Origin: Notolepis coatsorum
Lineage: Eukaryota > Chordata > Actinopteri > Aulopiformes > Paralepididae
Direction: 5' to 3'
NCBI GenBank assembly: GCA_963971535.1
Contig: OZ020585.1
Coordinates: forward strand, 152,956,103-153,020,102
Length of the DNA stretch: 64,000 nt
In this document: positions 1-10,547 of the stretch, one piece after another
How positions within the stretch are numbered: position 1 is the stretch's first letter
How the letters are laid out: each line of letters begins with the position of its first letter
Position numbers and translations under genes: made by a program
Notes under the pieces: generated by a model
The model's database searches: none
What the model was told of the DNA's origin: nothing
Seen by the model: only the letters and a program-made list of their open reading frames with translations

Positions 1-173
1 TCCTGTCTCCCTGTCTCCGGCGGCCTCGTAGTGGTGACCGGAGTGCTGGACGTCCCGCGATGATGTCGTTAGCGTTAGCTGCTAATCCTGGAAACGCTCA
101 AAGCACCGTCAGCGAGTCCACAATACCAGTTCCATTAGTGAGGAAAGGGGTTATATTAACGAGGCTTGACAAC
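1..173. other. CpG-containing flank of unknown nature
   Basis: This is the sequence between the window edge and the 3' end of the first LINE. It is moderately GC-rich with several CpGs. An open frame starts at position 60 and runs for about 35 codons before entering LINE 3'-UTR sequence, so most of that frame's length is not meaningful. It could be the edge of a host first exon or part of another repeat. I recognise no motif. Confidence 0.2.
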
Positions 174-1690
174 AAGTTCAAGTTCAAGTTCTTTAATAGT
201 TGTCATACAGAAGTACAGAATACTTTCATACAAAATGCTTCTTACTGTTACGCTCCAGAGACTGTGCTAGACAAGATAGTATCAAATAACATAATATAGC
301 ATGTAATTTAGAAGAAGAAAAATGAGGTCACAGTGTTCGGTATAGACATATGTACAATGTTCTGAGTTACCATATAATATACAATACTATGCAGTGTACT
401 AATGTACAGTACTATCTAGTGCAAAGCAGAAATGGGATGAGGTACAATTTTAGGTACAATTTACAGTAAGGTGTACGAGTTGTAGTGCAATCCTTCATCA
501 ATAAATATAAAGTGTGGGGAGTGGGTGCTACAGTGTGTTTGTTTAAAGTGGGTGTGTGCTATAAAGTGTGTGGAGTGGGTGCTACAGTGTGTTTGTTTAA
601 AGTGAGTGTGTGCGTGTGGATGTGTGTGCTATGTGCGTTTGGTGGTTGTTGTTGTGTAGTGTTCATTCATTGTTCGTTTAGCAGCCTGATGGCCTGGGGA
701 TAGAAGCTTCTTCTGAGTCTTTCTGTGCTCGCCTTGAGACTCCGGTATCGCTTGCCTGACCGCAGCAGTTCAAAGAGGCAGTTGTTCGGGTGACTGGAGT
801 CTTTAATGATTCTCTTAGCCTTGCCCTTGCAACGCTTGTTGTAAATGTTCTGGAGGGTGGGGAGCCCCCCTCCAATTGTGCGTTCGGCTGAACGTGTCAC
901 TCTTTGTAGTCTGCTTCGGTCTTGTGCAGTGCTATTCCCAAACCAGGAGGTGATGTTGCCGGTCAAGATGCTCTCTATTGTACATGAGTAGAAGTTCTTA
1001 AGGATCTTCTGACTGACTTGGAACTTCCTTAGGCGCCTGAGGAAGTAGAGGCGTTGTCGTGCGTTCTTCACAACACTGTCAATGTGTGTGGTCCATGTCA
1101 AGTCCTCGGATATGTAGGCTCCGAGGTACTTAAAGCTGTTGACTCTCTCAACCGGTGCCCCGTCGATGCTGAGGGGGCTGTAGTCCTTGACCCCCGACCT
1201 CCTGAAGTCCACAATCATCTCCTTTGTTTTGCTGACGTTCAGGGAGAGGCTGTTTTCCTGGCACCATCCCGCCAGGACCTTGACCTCTTCCAGGTAGGCC
1301 CTCTCGTCGTTGGCAGAGATCAGGCCCACCACCACTGTGTCGTCAGCAAATTTGATGATTGTATTGCTACTCCGCTGAGCCACACAGTCGTGTGTGTACA
1401 GGGAGTAGAGGAGGGGACTCAGAACACAGCCCTGGGGGGCCCCTATGTTGAGGGTGATGGATGAGGAGGTGCAGTTGCCTGCTCTCACCACCTGGGGTCT
1501 GCCAGTCAGGAAGTCCAAGACCCACTGGCAGAGGTCATAGCCCAAGCCCAGGTCCCTGAGCTTGGCTATGAGTATGGAGGGGACTATGGTATTGAATGCC
1601 GAGCTGTAGTCGATGAATAGCATTCTCACATAGTTCCCCTGCCTCTTGTCCAGGTGTGATGCTGCTGTGTGCAGCACATGGGCTATAGGG
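174..1690 (-). mobile_element. 5'-truncated L2/CR1-type LINE
   Basis: A non-LTR retrotransposon copy on the minus strand. The 3' end (left) shows three tandem AAGTTC units at about 174-192, the short-repeat tail typical of L2-type LINEs. A 3' UTR of about 490 bp follows, then the ORF2 C-terminal part (667-1677). The same 3' UTR and coding sequence recur on the plus strand at 13383-15443, which fixes both boundaries of the homology. The element is truncated at its 5' side near 1680-1690: the endonuclease and the N-terminal half of the reverse transcriptase are absent. No clear target-site duplication was seen. Confidence 0.9.
667..1677 (-). pseudogene. LINE ORF2 fragment, reverse transcriptase C-terminal part
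   Basis: An open frame of 336 residues with no internal stop. It begins inside the reverse-transcriptase palm: the first catalytic Asp lies in [10 protein letters not shown] (residues ~22-31), the [13 protein letters not shown] block is at ~79-91, and the catalytic FADD box is at ~110-113. A thumb region and the long C-terminal tail found in L2/CR1 LINEs follow, ending RLLNEQ. The protein would copy LINE RNA at a nicked target site, but this copy lacks its endonuclease and the upstream RT motifs, so it is dead by truncation rather than by mutation. The open frame suggests a fairly young insertion. Antisense frames across it are shadows. Confidence 0.9.
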
Positions 1691-1829
1691 GTTCAAAGAT
1701 AACTTCACATTTATTGGCTATTGGTTTATTTATATCGCTTCATGCATCCACCAGGCTCTGTGTGTTCTGTTTACATATTAGTCTAGTGTGTGTGACATCA
1801 TCAACTACGTGACTCAGATGGAGATGCAT

Positions 1830-1943
1830 CCAGCTGCGGGACCGCAGAACCCATACGAGGCTGCATACTATTGCTCAGACGGGGGCTCTCTCTCTCTCTC
1901 CCAATAGTGTCCAGCTGCAGGGCCGCAGAACCCATACGAGGCT
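1830..1943. repeat. Two-copy direct repeat around a short CT run
   Basis: A segment of about 33 bp containing CGCAGAACCCATACGAGGCT appears at about 1830-1862 and again at about 1910-1943 with minor changes. The copies are separated by a short CT tract. A local duplication seeded next to the microsatellite is the simplest reading. Confidence 0.75.
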
Positions 1944-2001
1944 CCTATGCATCTCCTCTCTCTCACTCTCTCTCTCTCCCCCCTCTCTCTCTCTCGCTCT
2001 C

Positions 2002-2071
<70 letters not shown>
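1880..2071. repeat. (CT)n microsatellite
   Basis: Interrupted CT dinucleotide runs, becoming nearly pure from about 1998 to 2071. The open frames here on both strands translate the dinucleotide repeat and are not genes. Confidence 0.98.
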
Positions 2072-2072
<1 letters not shown>

Positions 2073-2549
2073 GTTCAATATGATTTAAAGCTAAACGTTA
2101 CACTATAAATACTAACTGGATAGTTGATGACCATTTCATTTCATTATCTGAAATATTCTAAAATCATTAAGTCTGCTATAAGCCATTATCCCTTTGTGTG
2201 ATTATTATTTCATCGCAGTCAAAGTAAAAAAGAAAACCAGAGGACTCTGATGAGGACATGATTGAGGAGGTTTAAGTTAGGTTTATAAAACCTTCACATT
2301 TTATTATGTTCTGTTAAATCCTGCAAAGAGGGTAGAGTGAGGAGTCTGATGATGTTTAACAGTAGGTTACAATTTAAGCTTAAGATTGAATTGACATGTA
2401 TTGATTAATCAATCATCAATAAATATATTAAAATAATTTGCTTAAAATTTTACTCTGGCCTCTTATTTAAGTGTATTCTTCAACATAATACGCTATCTAC
2501 TTGAAATGTACTGATTTTTTAATATATATATGTGACACAAAAATGGGTT

Positions 2550-2639
2550 TTTTTGGCTGGTAAGAAATATGCTTGGCGGGTAGATTTTGCCCATCTACCC
2601 GCCACTGGCCGGTGAGTCAAAAAGTAAATTTCGTGCCCT
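2550..2639. mobile_element. hAT-type MITE end fragment
   Basis: Ends in TTTCGTGCCCTG, the reverse complement of a CAGGGCACGAAA terminus like those of hAT-type MITEs common in fish. A hairpin precedes it (GGCGGGTAGATTTTGCCC paired with CATCTACCCGCC). The opposite terminus was not found. Confidence 0.5.
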
Positions 2640-2713
2640 GGTTATCGGTATCGACCTTGAGGAGCAGAAAGTTATCGATATCGGGGTCGAAAAATCAATA
2701 TCGTGCACCCCTA
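2640..2713. mobile_element. hAT-type terminal fragment ending at 2713
   Basis: The segment ends ATATCGTGCACCCCTA. Its reverse complement, TAGGGGTGCACGATAT, is a typical hAT terminal inverted repeat. It directly abuts the other hAT-type end at 2550-2639, so one element probably landed beside or inside the other. No partner terminus was seen. Confidence 0.55.
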
Positions 2714-2936
2714 ATTTACACACACTTCTGCAGTCCCTACCGCCGTCCCTCTCTCTCTCTCTCTCCCTCCCTCTCCTCGCTGGTTCTCTGCTTGTCAAAC
2801 CTGTTTGAGGACGTTTCGGGTTAGACTATGCCTACGTCCCCGACACACACGCAGTCAAGTTTGTGTGTGTGTGTCCCCGACGAGGGAGAGAGATGGCGCA
2901 CACACATTTACACACACTTCTGCAGTCCCTCCCGCC

Positions 2937-2996
<60 letters not shown>

Positions 2997-3052
2997 TGTT
3001 CTCGCTCGTTCTCTGTCTGTGAAAACCTGTTCGAGGAAGTGTCGGGTTACAC
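2714..3052. repeat. Local duplication containing CT microsatellites
   Basis: A block starting ATTTACACACACTTCTGCAG occurs at 2714 and again at about 2905. Each copy continues through a CT run and then a related tail (CTGTTTGAGGACGTTTCGGG near 2800, CTGTTCGAGGAAGTGTCGGG near 3028). The repeat period is about 190 bp. The CT run of the second copy (about 2938-2993) is much longer. The open frames here follow the CT repeat and are not credible genes. Confidence 0.8.
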
Positions 3053-3059
3053 TGCACTA

Positions 3060-4050
3060 CAACCATAGAGGGAGCGTTACTGCAAATCAGTGCTATATTA
3101 ACGTCAGCAAAACCGTCAAATCAGAACAGCTTAGTTGAGTGAGGGAGGATCTCGTGAACTCGAGACTAGACTGATGAGTCAATATGGTAATTAGAGACAC
3201 AGACCCATTTATACTAACCCGTATTACTATAAAACCATGCTAAACACAGAAAAAAGCCATTTATAATGCATGTCCCCTTTAAATCACTCCCAAAGAAATT
3301 CAATACTGACGGTGGTGACAGAAATTGAGGATGCCATTTTGAACATATATATATCTTACAGAAAATATTAAACGTAATGTTATGCCTTGTTTAATATAAT
3401 AGCTACAGTATTTTACCTTTTAATTGATAATAATATTTCTACATTCTAATGATTTCCTGCCGAGGACGAAAGGTGAAGGTAGGTGAAAGAATGTGATTTC
3501 CAGGTACAGAGCAGACATATAGACAAATGAAATCGAAATAATTAAAATAATGTGATAATAATCTTTTGGGTATACACAGTTCGTTTAGAACAGGTTCAGC
3601 GCCAGAGGTCGCTGTGGGCGTATGGCCATGTGTGCCAGCGCTTTGTTCAATGGGGATAAATGCCGGTGTTTGTACGCTTCACAGTACATTACAGACACAC
3701 GCTCCGCGTTAGTGTGTAAAGTGGATTTCCTCCCATTGTAGATGTTTTCAAGTGCCGCTCGAGTAACGTGAGCTAACATGCTAACTCGCTAAGCTAACGT
3801 TAATAATGGAAACAAAGCTCTCAACGGACTTCTTCTTTCTTGCATTGCGCAGATTCAGACGTCCTCATCGCCGAATTGTGTTATATCCTGAGGACTTCTT
3901 AACCTCACCTGTATAACAATGATTACCGGACCACTACTTTAGTTTAACACATTATTCTGACTACAGCTCCGGTAGTGCAATCACTTCCTGGTACCACAGC
4001 TGGGAACTACGGCAAGTATTTAAGGACAATACAGACCCAACGTTGAGAAA
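3060..4050. other. Unassigned stretch
   Basis: Mostly AT-rich sequence with short TTAGC/GCTAAC runs near 3770-3800. No convincing exon, RNA gene or complete mobile element was seen. A slightly more GC-rich patch at 3580-3780 carries a 64-residue minus frame with no recognisable motif. Confidence 0.5.
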
Positions 4051-4051
4051 A

Positions 4052-4132
4052 AGATTAACGGCGTCAATTATATTATCGCGCGATACTCTCGCGATAACGC
4101 AGCACGTTAACGCCGTTAACGGCCCAGCTCTA
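4052..4132. mobile_element. hAT-type terminal fragment ending at 4132
   Basis: The segment ends in GGCCCAGCTCTA, reverse complement TAGAGCTGGGCC, a hAT-like terminus. It is followed inward by GTTAACGGCGTTAACG palindromes. Only one end is visible. Confidence 0.45.
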
Positions 4133-4392
4133 GTATAAACACAACATTGTCATGTATTTGAAAAATAACAATTTCCCCAATGTTCCCTTCATGGTAGAAG
4201 CCATTACTAGCTGGCTCCATTTACCAGTATTACCCACCAGAAGAACACGAGGACATACGGCAGGAAACATTATGGTTCAATAGTAACTCAGTGATGGATG
4301 GGCAGTCCTTCCCATGGAAGCGAATGTTGAAGAGTGTCATTAATTACATTTCTGGATCATGTAATAGAAATGGTTCAAAAGTCCCAATGTCT

Positions 4393-4422
4393 TTTTGAAT
4401 GCAGAGCAGGTTTTGGCAGAAT
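4393..4422 (+). repeat. 30-bp dispersed repeat, copy 1
   Basis: A 30-bp block containing GAATGCAGAGCAGGTTTTGG is found identically at 9117-9146 in the same orientation. It is probably a scrap of a shared mobile element that I do not recognise. Confidence 0.6.
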
Positions 4423-4689
4423 CTTTTTTCCCCACCATATCAATTATGGGATATTATATTCTCATATATTCTTGAATAGTTTGATCTGAACATAGACAAT
4501 AAGCCATTTGGAACATTATTAAAGAACAATTGTAAATCAGAATATAGATCTGTTTTACACACAAACATTACCAATGTAAACAACCTGCTTACAGCCACAA
4601 AATAAGCAAATAATAATATATATTATAATTAAACTAGTACCAGTCTAATGTTAGTCCTTGTATCAAGAGCTCAGAAAACATGGCTCAAT

Positions 4690-5100
4690 TTTTTAATTTT
4701 TTATCCACTTTTTCTCCCCATTTTCTATTTTTCTCCCATCCCAATTTCGTGTTTCCAATTCTTCCCTCCCCTGTCTTGAACGTTGCTAGACTATATGCCT
4801 CCCACTGGTTGGCTGTAGTGAGGATAGAAGCCTTGCCTCATGTGTCCCCTCCGGTACACGAGGAGGCAGCCTGTTGCATCTTTTCACCGCAACAGCTCGA
4901 ACTCTCAGTGGCAAGGAGTAACGCGTGGGAGGCTCACGCTGCCCCCGATACTTCCTGTTTCCGCCGTACCGGCGTCACCCAACCGACCTGTAGGAGTCGC
5001 TGTCCACAACGTACAATCCCCACCCACCGGCTTTCCCACCCTCTAACACTGCCAATAGACCTATCGCTAAGCCACGCCCCCTTTGAAAACTCGGACAAAC
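4690..5100 (+). repeat. Dispersed repeat, long copy
   Basis: A T-rich start (ATCCACTTTTTCTCC) is followed by a GC-richer body containing CCCCTCCGGTACACGAGGAG. The first ~190 bp recur at 61608-61795 in the same orientation. The last ~45 bp (CTATCGCTAAGCCACGCCCC onward) recur, inverted, at about 8000-8080. The 144-residue open frame over it is repeat-derived and not a gene. The family is not identified; a SINE-like or composite non-autonomous element is possible. Confidence 0.7.
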
Positions 5101-5640
5101 AAAGCCGACCGTGAATGACGATCGCCGCGGGGGGACCTCAAGCCGTGAATGACTATTGACGATGGCCGCGGGGGTAGTCATTTCTAACACATTATTACCT
5201 TAGAGCTCCCATGGTGATGCAAGCATTAGCTATAGATAACGTCTCAAGCATTACTTACAGTTGACTTGATTGAAGATTACAAGAACTATGACGATAATCC
5301 ATGATTACTACTATTGCTGATAAATTTAGTTTAGGCTAGTGGTCCAACGCAGTATACGAGCTAGACCCGACAGTTGTGTCACTAGATGGGGGAGGGAATG
5401 AGGAAAAAAGTGAGAGCTGTCATTCTGCAACCAGAATAATCCACCTCTTTTGTAAACATGCTATGTTGGTTATTTTGTGACCCAGGTAAATATGCCAACA
5501 ATCCTCCTCCATAAAGGGGTGAGACGTCAGAGAATGGTATGCTGCACATTCTAGTGTACATCAGGTCAAATGATTGATTACACTAACTATAAATGTATAG
5601 TGATAGAGACCAAAGTAGAAATACCTAATAATAAAATAGA
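5101..5640. other. Unassigned stretch
   Basis: A short near-duplication (CCGTGAATGACGATCGCCGCGG and CCGTGAATGACTATTGACGATGGCCGCGG, about 5110-5172) is followed by AT-rich sequence with no gene-like content that I can support. Confidence 0.4.
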
Positions 5641-5641
5641 C

Positions 5642-5895
5642 CTAGTAATAGGGGGCGACAGTGGGTTGGGAGGTAGAGCAGTCGTCTGGTAATCCGGAGG
5701 TTCCCGGTTTGATTCTCGCTCCTCCCAGGCAGCGTGTCGAAGTGTCCTTGAGCAAGACACTGATGAGCAGGTTGGCACCTTGCATGGTTGCCTCCACCGT
5801 CGGTGTGTGAATGTGTGAGTGAATGGGTAAGATGTGAGAAACAAATTGTAAAGCGCTTTGGATAAAAGCGCTATATAAATACAGCCATTTACCAG
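5642..5895 (+). mobile_element. tRNA-derived SINE
   Basis: A complete-looking SINE. The head resembles a tRNA, with an A-box-like GGTAGAGCAGTCG and a B box in GGTTTGATTCTCG. The conserved body contains TCCTTGAGCAAGACACTGA. The tail runs through GTAAAGCGCTTTGGATAAAAGCGCTATATAAATACAG and ends CCATTTACC, as in a SINE family common in spiny-rayed fish. It would be transcribed by RNA polymerase III and mobilised by a partner LINE. A second, truncated copy lies inverted at 52433-52577. The antisense open frames over it are shadows. Confidence 0.85.
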
Positions 5896-6660
5896 TTACC
5901 AAAATACCTGTAAATCACAGTATATGGGTACAGGACATAGCTTTTCTTATAACACTAAGTATAAGTTATATTTAATATAAATATAAATAAATGCATATAC
6001 AACACATTCTCAAGATAGATCACTCTGATTAGAAAAGAAAACCCACAACTAAAGTGTACATAAATAGCCACTATTTTTAATATATACAATAAATATACAT
6101 GGATTTACAGTTACACAAATGGATGTACGATATAAAATACAAACAGTGCTGGAATAGCAAACAATATCATGTGTTGTTGTGATACATCTATGGTAATTTA
6201 ACATTATATTCTTGTAGCCAAATGAATGCTGTGACGAGGCTTAAAATTGTCCCAACCGCAGACCCATAGTTCACAAATCAAATGTTATCGCTGGATGCAC
6301 ATCCTCTACACATTGTCAATCTCCTGACCTGTTTGCTGTGATTATTGATGACCCTTGGAAGGAGAAACATGTTGATTTTGGTTACCCTGTAACCTTTCTT
6401 CTAGTACCTCCATTATGGATTAATAGCCTGGTCTGTTGACATTTGCAATATCAGCAACTGTTGTTTCTGTCATCTACCCAGTCAAATGTGAAAGTAACAG
6501 CAACGTGGAGAGATTGTTAGGCCTTGGATGCAGTCTGCACTCTACTGACTGCATTACTAAAGCCTTATTTTGGAATGAAACTCTTCAAACACTATTAGCC
6601 TCACAAGTCGGCCATGATAGCAAGGACTTCAGCCTCCTGTCAGGGCTGCACTTAAATAAA
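5896..6660. other. Unassigned AT-rich stretch
   Basis: AT-rich sequence with no convincing exon. An 83-residue plus frame at 6436-6687 has no recognisable motif. Confidence 0.4.
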
Positions 6661-6664
6661 TGTT

Positions 6665-7030
6665 CTTGTATCTTGTACTTTACTTGAGTATTTTCATTAT
6701 AGGGAACTTTGTACTTTCACTCCACTACATTTCAAAGTAAATATTGTACATTTTACTCAACTACATTTATCTGAGCCTCCCCCAAAAAAGATTTAACATA
6801 CAAGACATGGCATAAATTGATGAAGAAGTACTTTAACATTTTAAACCAGCAATCTGAGGGACACAGAGCAGCATAACTGGACCACTTTAACAACCTTCAG
6901 GTCAATATATCGAGGGTTGAATGCACTGAAATACAAGAACACCCTATAGAATATGTACTGTACTTTTACTTTTGAAACTTAATACAGTACATTCAATATC
7001 AAATAGTTCTCTACTTTTACTTAAGTAGTA
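6665..7030. repeat. Fish MITE-like repeat with ACTTTTACTTAAGTA ends
   Basis: The left part carries TGTACTTTACTTGAGTA and the right part CTACTTTTACTTAAGTAGTA. Such sequences bound a widespread non-autonomous repeat of fish genomes. The ends are only roughly placed and no clear TSD was seen. Confidence 0.5.
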
Positions 7031-7150
7031 GCTACAGTACCATCTACAGTACCATCTACAGTACCATCTACAGTAGTAGCTACAGTGCCATCTACAGTAG
7101 TAGCTACAGTACCAGCTACAGTACCATCTACATTACCAGCTACAGTAGTT
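7028..7150. repeat. 12-bp minisatellite
   Basis: About ten tandem or near-tandem units of ACCATCTACAGT and its variant AGTAGCTACAGT. A minus frame over it reads as a GTV(D/A)-rich peptide and is repeat-derived. Confidence 0.85.
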
Positions 7151-7281
7151 TGCTGTGCTGTTTCATTGCTAGGTATACTAAACACAGTACATAGATTATT
7201 GAATTGATCATAAGTGATCAATTCAATAAGTGGCATATTTGAAATAGGCTGGTACACGGCTGTGCTGCAAGATCTCTGGTG

Positions 7282-7865
7282 TTAATCTATTTGGTATTTG
7301 ATCTCAAGTCTCAGAACAGTATTTATACTCGTCAGTGATTCGATTTGTGCTTGTTGATTTCTCAATCGTTCATCTCGCTCCTCTTGTCCACCTTCTTCCA
7401 TTGGGCTTGGGAAGGCTGCTCCACAGGCTGGCGCTCCCCAGCTGGACAAAAGACAGTTAGCAAACATTAAGTTAGCTAAAAACACCAGCTAACTAGCGAG
7501 GAAGAAAAGTCAGACAGCAAATTAATGACAGCAAAGTTGATGTTGATAACACTGTAGCTAGCTAGCTAGGATAACACCAACTAGCTAGCTGGCTAGCTAG
7601 TTGGCAGCTAACGTTAGCTAACTAATAGTTTGGTCTACGTTTCTAATACATGCCGTCAAATATGATGTCTTTATGAATTGACCTTACCTTTGAGCAAACA
7701 TAAGTGTCCTTGGAAATTGTCTTCACATTCAGTTGTGTATGTGGTCGACGACACAGCAGAATCCATCGCTTGCATTTGTTGATTTTCTTTTGGGCTTTGA
7801 AAAATATACTCCTCCATCCAGTCTTTCAGGGTACCTGGTGTCCAAATTACAGGTACCCCACACAC
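7282..7865 (-). other. Possible broken exon pair of unknown gene
   Basis: Two minus-strand open segments are less repeat-like than their surroundings: 7671-7865 (acidic, containing LKDWMEEYIFQSPKENQQ) and 7282-7485 (ending in a short coiled-coil-like stretch, RLRNQQAQIESLTSINTVLR). They could be exons of a decayed gene or of a transposon accessory protein. I recognise no domain, and chance open frames are a real alternative. Confidence 0.2.
7550..7625. repeat. GCTA-rich palindromic cluster
   Basis: Repeated GCTAGCTA and CTAGCTAGC units and TAACGTTAGCTAA form several short self-complementary runs. No function is implied. Confidence 0.6.
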
Positions 7866-7984
7866 AGCGTTTCACCATCAGATATTAGCTAGATAATAAA
7901 CATAGAAACTGAACTCTTCACAGTGGTTTCGATCACAGACATCTGGTATTGGTTTGATGCGCCCTACAAACAGCGTTTCAGGTG

Positions 7985-8185
7985 ATGTCCGAGTTTTCTG
8001 CAAGCGAGGATTTTCGCTGTGATATGATTGGGCAAATTCTATTTGGGGCGTGGTTTAGCGACAGGTCTATTGTGTTAGTATGACGGCCGGCCAAGCCAGT
8101 AGCAACACAGAGAGCTGGGCTTGCTACTAGCATATCCTGCGTTAGTGGCGAGTGCCTTGCCCACTGCGCCACTCAGCCGCCGTCC
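7985..8185 (-). mobile_element. tRNA-headed SINE-like repeat
   Basis: On the minus strand the unit starts near 8185 with GCGGCTGAGTGGCGCAGTGG, an A-box-like tRNA head. It continues to a tail with ACCACGCCCCAAAT and GAAAACTCGGAC that is shared with 5053-5096. A clear B box was not seen, so the copy may be decayed. Confidence 0.5.
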
Positions 8186-8359
8186 ATTTTCTATTTAAAT
8201 TTGTTGGTGATTAAATTATTCAGCAAAATTATCAAATATCTTCTTAGGTTACGTTACTTAAAAAAAATAAAAAAATATACCTCATGGGTGTGTACAAGAG
8301 TCATGTGCACCAACGTTTCCCCCAGCACACTCGTTCCTTTTATATATTCCACAAGGGGG

Positions 8360-8565
8360 CACTCTAATTTTTTATTTATTTTTATTTTATTTTATTTTAG
8401 CAGGTTTTATTGGCCACGCAGGACCGACAGAGGAGAGGGCGAACGGGAGGAGAGGTGGGGAGGACATGCAACAAATAACGACGGGAGCTGGGGTCGAACC
8501 CGGGTCGGCCGCGTAGGTGCGCGAGGCACTATGGTATGCGCCACGAGGGCGCCCCACTCTAATTT
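8360..8565 (-). mobile_element. tRNA-derived SINE with 11-bp target duplication
   Basis: The unit (about 8371-8554) is flanked by CACTCTAATTT at 8360-8370 and 8555-8565, a perfect 11-bp target-site duplication. Read on the minus strand it starts GGGGCGCCCTCGTGGCGCA. It carries a B box in CCCGGGTTCGACCCC and ends in a T/A-rich tail, as expected for a SINE inserted by LINE machinery. The intact TSD implies a relatively recent insertion. The 123-residue plus frame across it is not a gene. Confidence 0.85.
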
Positions 8566-8569
8566 ATTT

Positions 8570-9300
8570 TAACCCTCGGATTGCCGGAATTACCACACCC
8601 CCTTCAGCCGCCACGACGGTATCTCAAACCGGCATTAAAATGCATTGAAATCGATAATAATATAATGCTCTTCACCTGAGCCGGGTGAACGCAACGTGGT
8701 TGGAAGCATTGGCATGCGCATTTAGCAAAACAACCAACATTGCCTTTCACTTTTATTCAGGGTGGTTCCCTTTCTGTCCCTTGTGTTCCAGAGGCATGCT
8801 TCCCGACATGATCTATGTGAATTGTTTATCTACGTGTCTGACTTTCAGACAGATATCCAATGGGAGAACATTAGTATGTATGCGTTCTTGCTAATGCTTA
8901 CATACACCTGCCTCTTTTGATGAAGATTTTAAGAAGCATCAGTTGCTCTGAATCACAGCTGAAAGTCTGCTCAATTACGGTATGCATTCAATTCACATCT
9001 TATGTCATTACATGTGTCTTCTCATCTGAAGTGATTCACTCTGACTGGTCATAATGCTCAGTGTTAGGATCAAATATATAGTGTTTTCCAGGGGAGAGCG
9101 GGTTTGAATTACTCACATTTTGAATGCAGAGCAGGTTTTGGCAGAATTATCTCTGGGACAAATGACACGACGCACGTCTGTCTCATTAACTTTTGTAAGT
9201 AAACACTGCATAGCTTATTGATAGAGGTTAGCATTCAGTCTAGCCTGCCGGTTATTGTGTGTCTCCCAAAGGTAATGCGCTATGTTCGCTAATGCATTTA
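8570..9300. other. Unassigned stretch with one repeat scrap
   Basis: No gene was recognised. Positions 9117-9146 carry the second copy of the 30-bp repeat seen at 4393-4422. Confidence 0.5.
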
Positions 9301-9370
9301 TTGTCGACAAGGAGATGTGAGAGACGGCACAGGGGTATTCATGCTTATATGCAGGAAGCCAAGCCCTTTC

Positions 9371-9441
9371 CTTGATCCTCCAATCACAACGGTTGCTTCC
9401 ATCGGACAAACAAAGCAACCGTTGCCATTGGAGGATCAAGA
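9371..9441. repeat. Inverted repeat (hairpin)
   Basis: The arm TTGATCCTCCAATCACAACGG pairs with CCGTTGCCATTGGAGGATCAA around a short loop that itself contains GGTTGCTTCC and GAAGCAACC-like complements. It is probably the symmetric core of a MITE. Confidence 0.7.
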
Positions 9442-9477
9442 AAAGAGGGCGGGTTGGTTTCCTGCTATAGAGAATTT

Positions 9478-9555
9478 TGGGGGCAGCCGGGAATCTAACC
9501 CGGGTCGCCAAGAGCACAGGCAACAGCGCTAACCAGTGAACTAAAGGAGCCTATC
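9478..9555 (-). mobile_element. tRNA-derived SINE head
   Basis: On the minus strand it reads GGCTCCTTTAGTTCACTGG (A-box-like), GTTAGCGCTGTTGCC and a B-box region GGTTAGATTCCC. This looks like a tRNA-derived SINE head and not an intact tRNA gene, because the cloverleaf stems do not pair convincingly. Confidence 0.6.
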
Positions 9556-10026
9556 AGCTCCCCATGGGCGCACATGCTTCCGAAGGTGTCACAGTCCACC
9601 ATCCCACTTCTGGCACCAATGTAACAAACGTAGCAGGAAGTGGTTGGTGGAAGGTCAATGGCCAGGGGCTGGTGTGATTTTTTTCTGTAGCCGCAGTTTG
9701 CGAAGACGCTCTCTGATTGGTTGAGCTCGGAAGGGCTCTGGGATAGAAATGTCCGCCTTGTACATATATATTCTCTGCTTCGAAGTGGTTATGCTTTGGC
9801 CCTCTTTCGAAGTGGGTTATGCTTAGAGTTATGGTTAGGGTTAGCAAACAGAAATATGGTAAATACTAAAGAATTATACTGGCTCACATTTGAGCACCTG
9901 ACTACATCACTGAAAGGCCAGTCCCTAACTAGGCCGGGTCACTATCCATTTTAGAGTGTGCTCCTTCCCATCTTTCTGTCCATCTGAGCTGAACTGGATT
10001 CCAAAGAGTTCTTTCCTTCCCAGTTG

Positions 10027-10142
<116 letters not shown>

Positions 10143-10197
10143 GATAGTTGTCTATTCTCCTTGAGAAGTATGTGTTCATTATTTCATTGGGAGACAG

Positions 10198-10314
<117 letters not shown>

Positions 10315-10369
10315 CCATAGTCCTCCTCTCACCATTGGTGTGGTGCTTGGGGACCAACTACAGTCGTAA

Positions 10370-10547
10370 TGCCAGTACCTTGCTCACATGCAGGAAACCT
10401 AGCATGCATGTCTTTTGGTGTGGAAGGAAACCGGAGTACCCAGAGGAAACCTGAAGGAGAACATGTAAACTCAGAAAGGCTCCATGCTGGGGTTTGAACC
10501 CTTCCTGCTGTGAGGCAACAGTGCTAACCACTGCGCCGATGTGCCGT
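10370..10547 (-). mobile_element. tRNA-derived SINE-like repeat
   Basis: On the minus strand it starts near 10547 with CGGCACATCGGCGCAGTGG (A-box region), then TTAGCACTGTTGCCTCACAG, a B-box-like GGGTTCAAACCCC, and a body with CCTCTGGGTACTCCGGTTTC. This matches a very common fish repeat whose 5' part is tRNA-like. It is diverged. Confidence 0.75.

Noticed and set aside
1054-1464. 136-codon plus frame over the LINE
   Set aside because: It is antisense to the well-supported reverse transcriptase on the minus strand. Similar shadows at 57426-58058 and 58245-58553 were dropped.
1871-2083. Open frames on both strands of 67-70 codons
   Set aside because: They translate the CT dinucleotide repeat. 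The same applies to frames at 2805-3138, 9925-10369, 27058-27370, 46632-46913 and 56831-57154.
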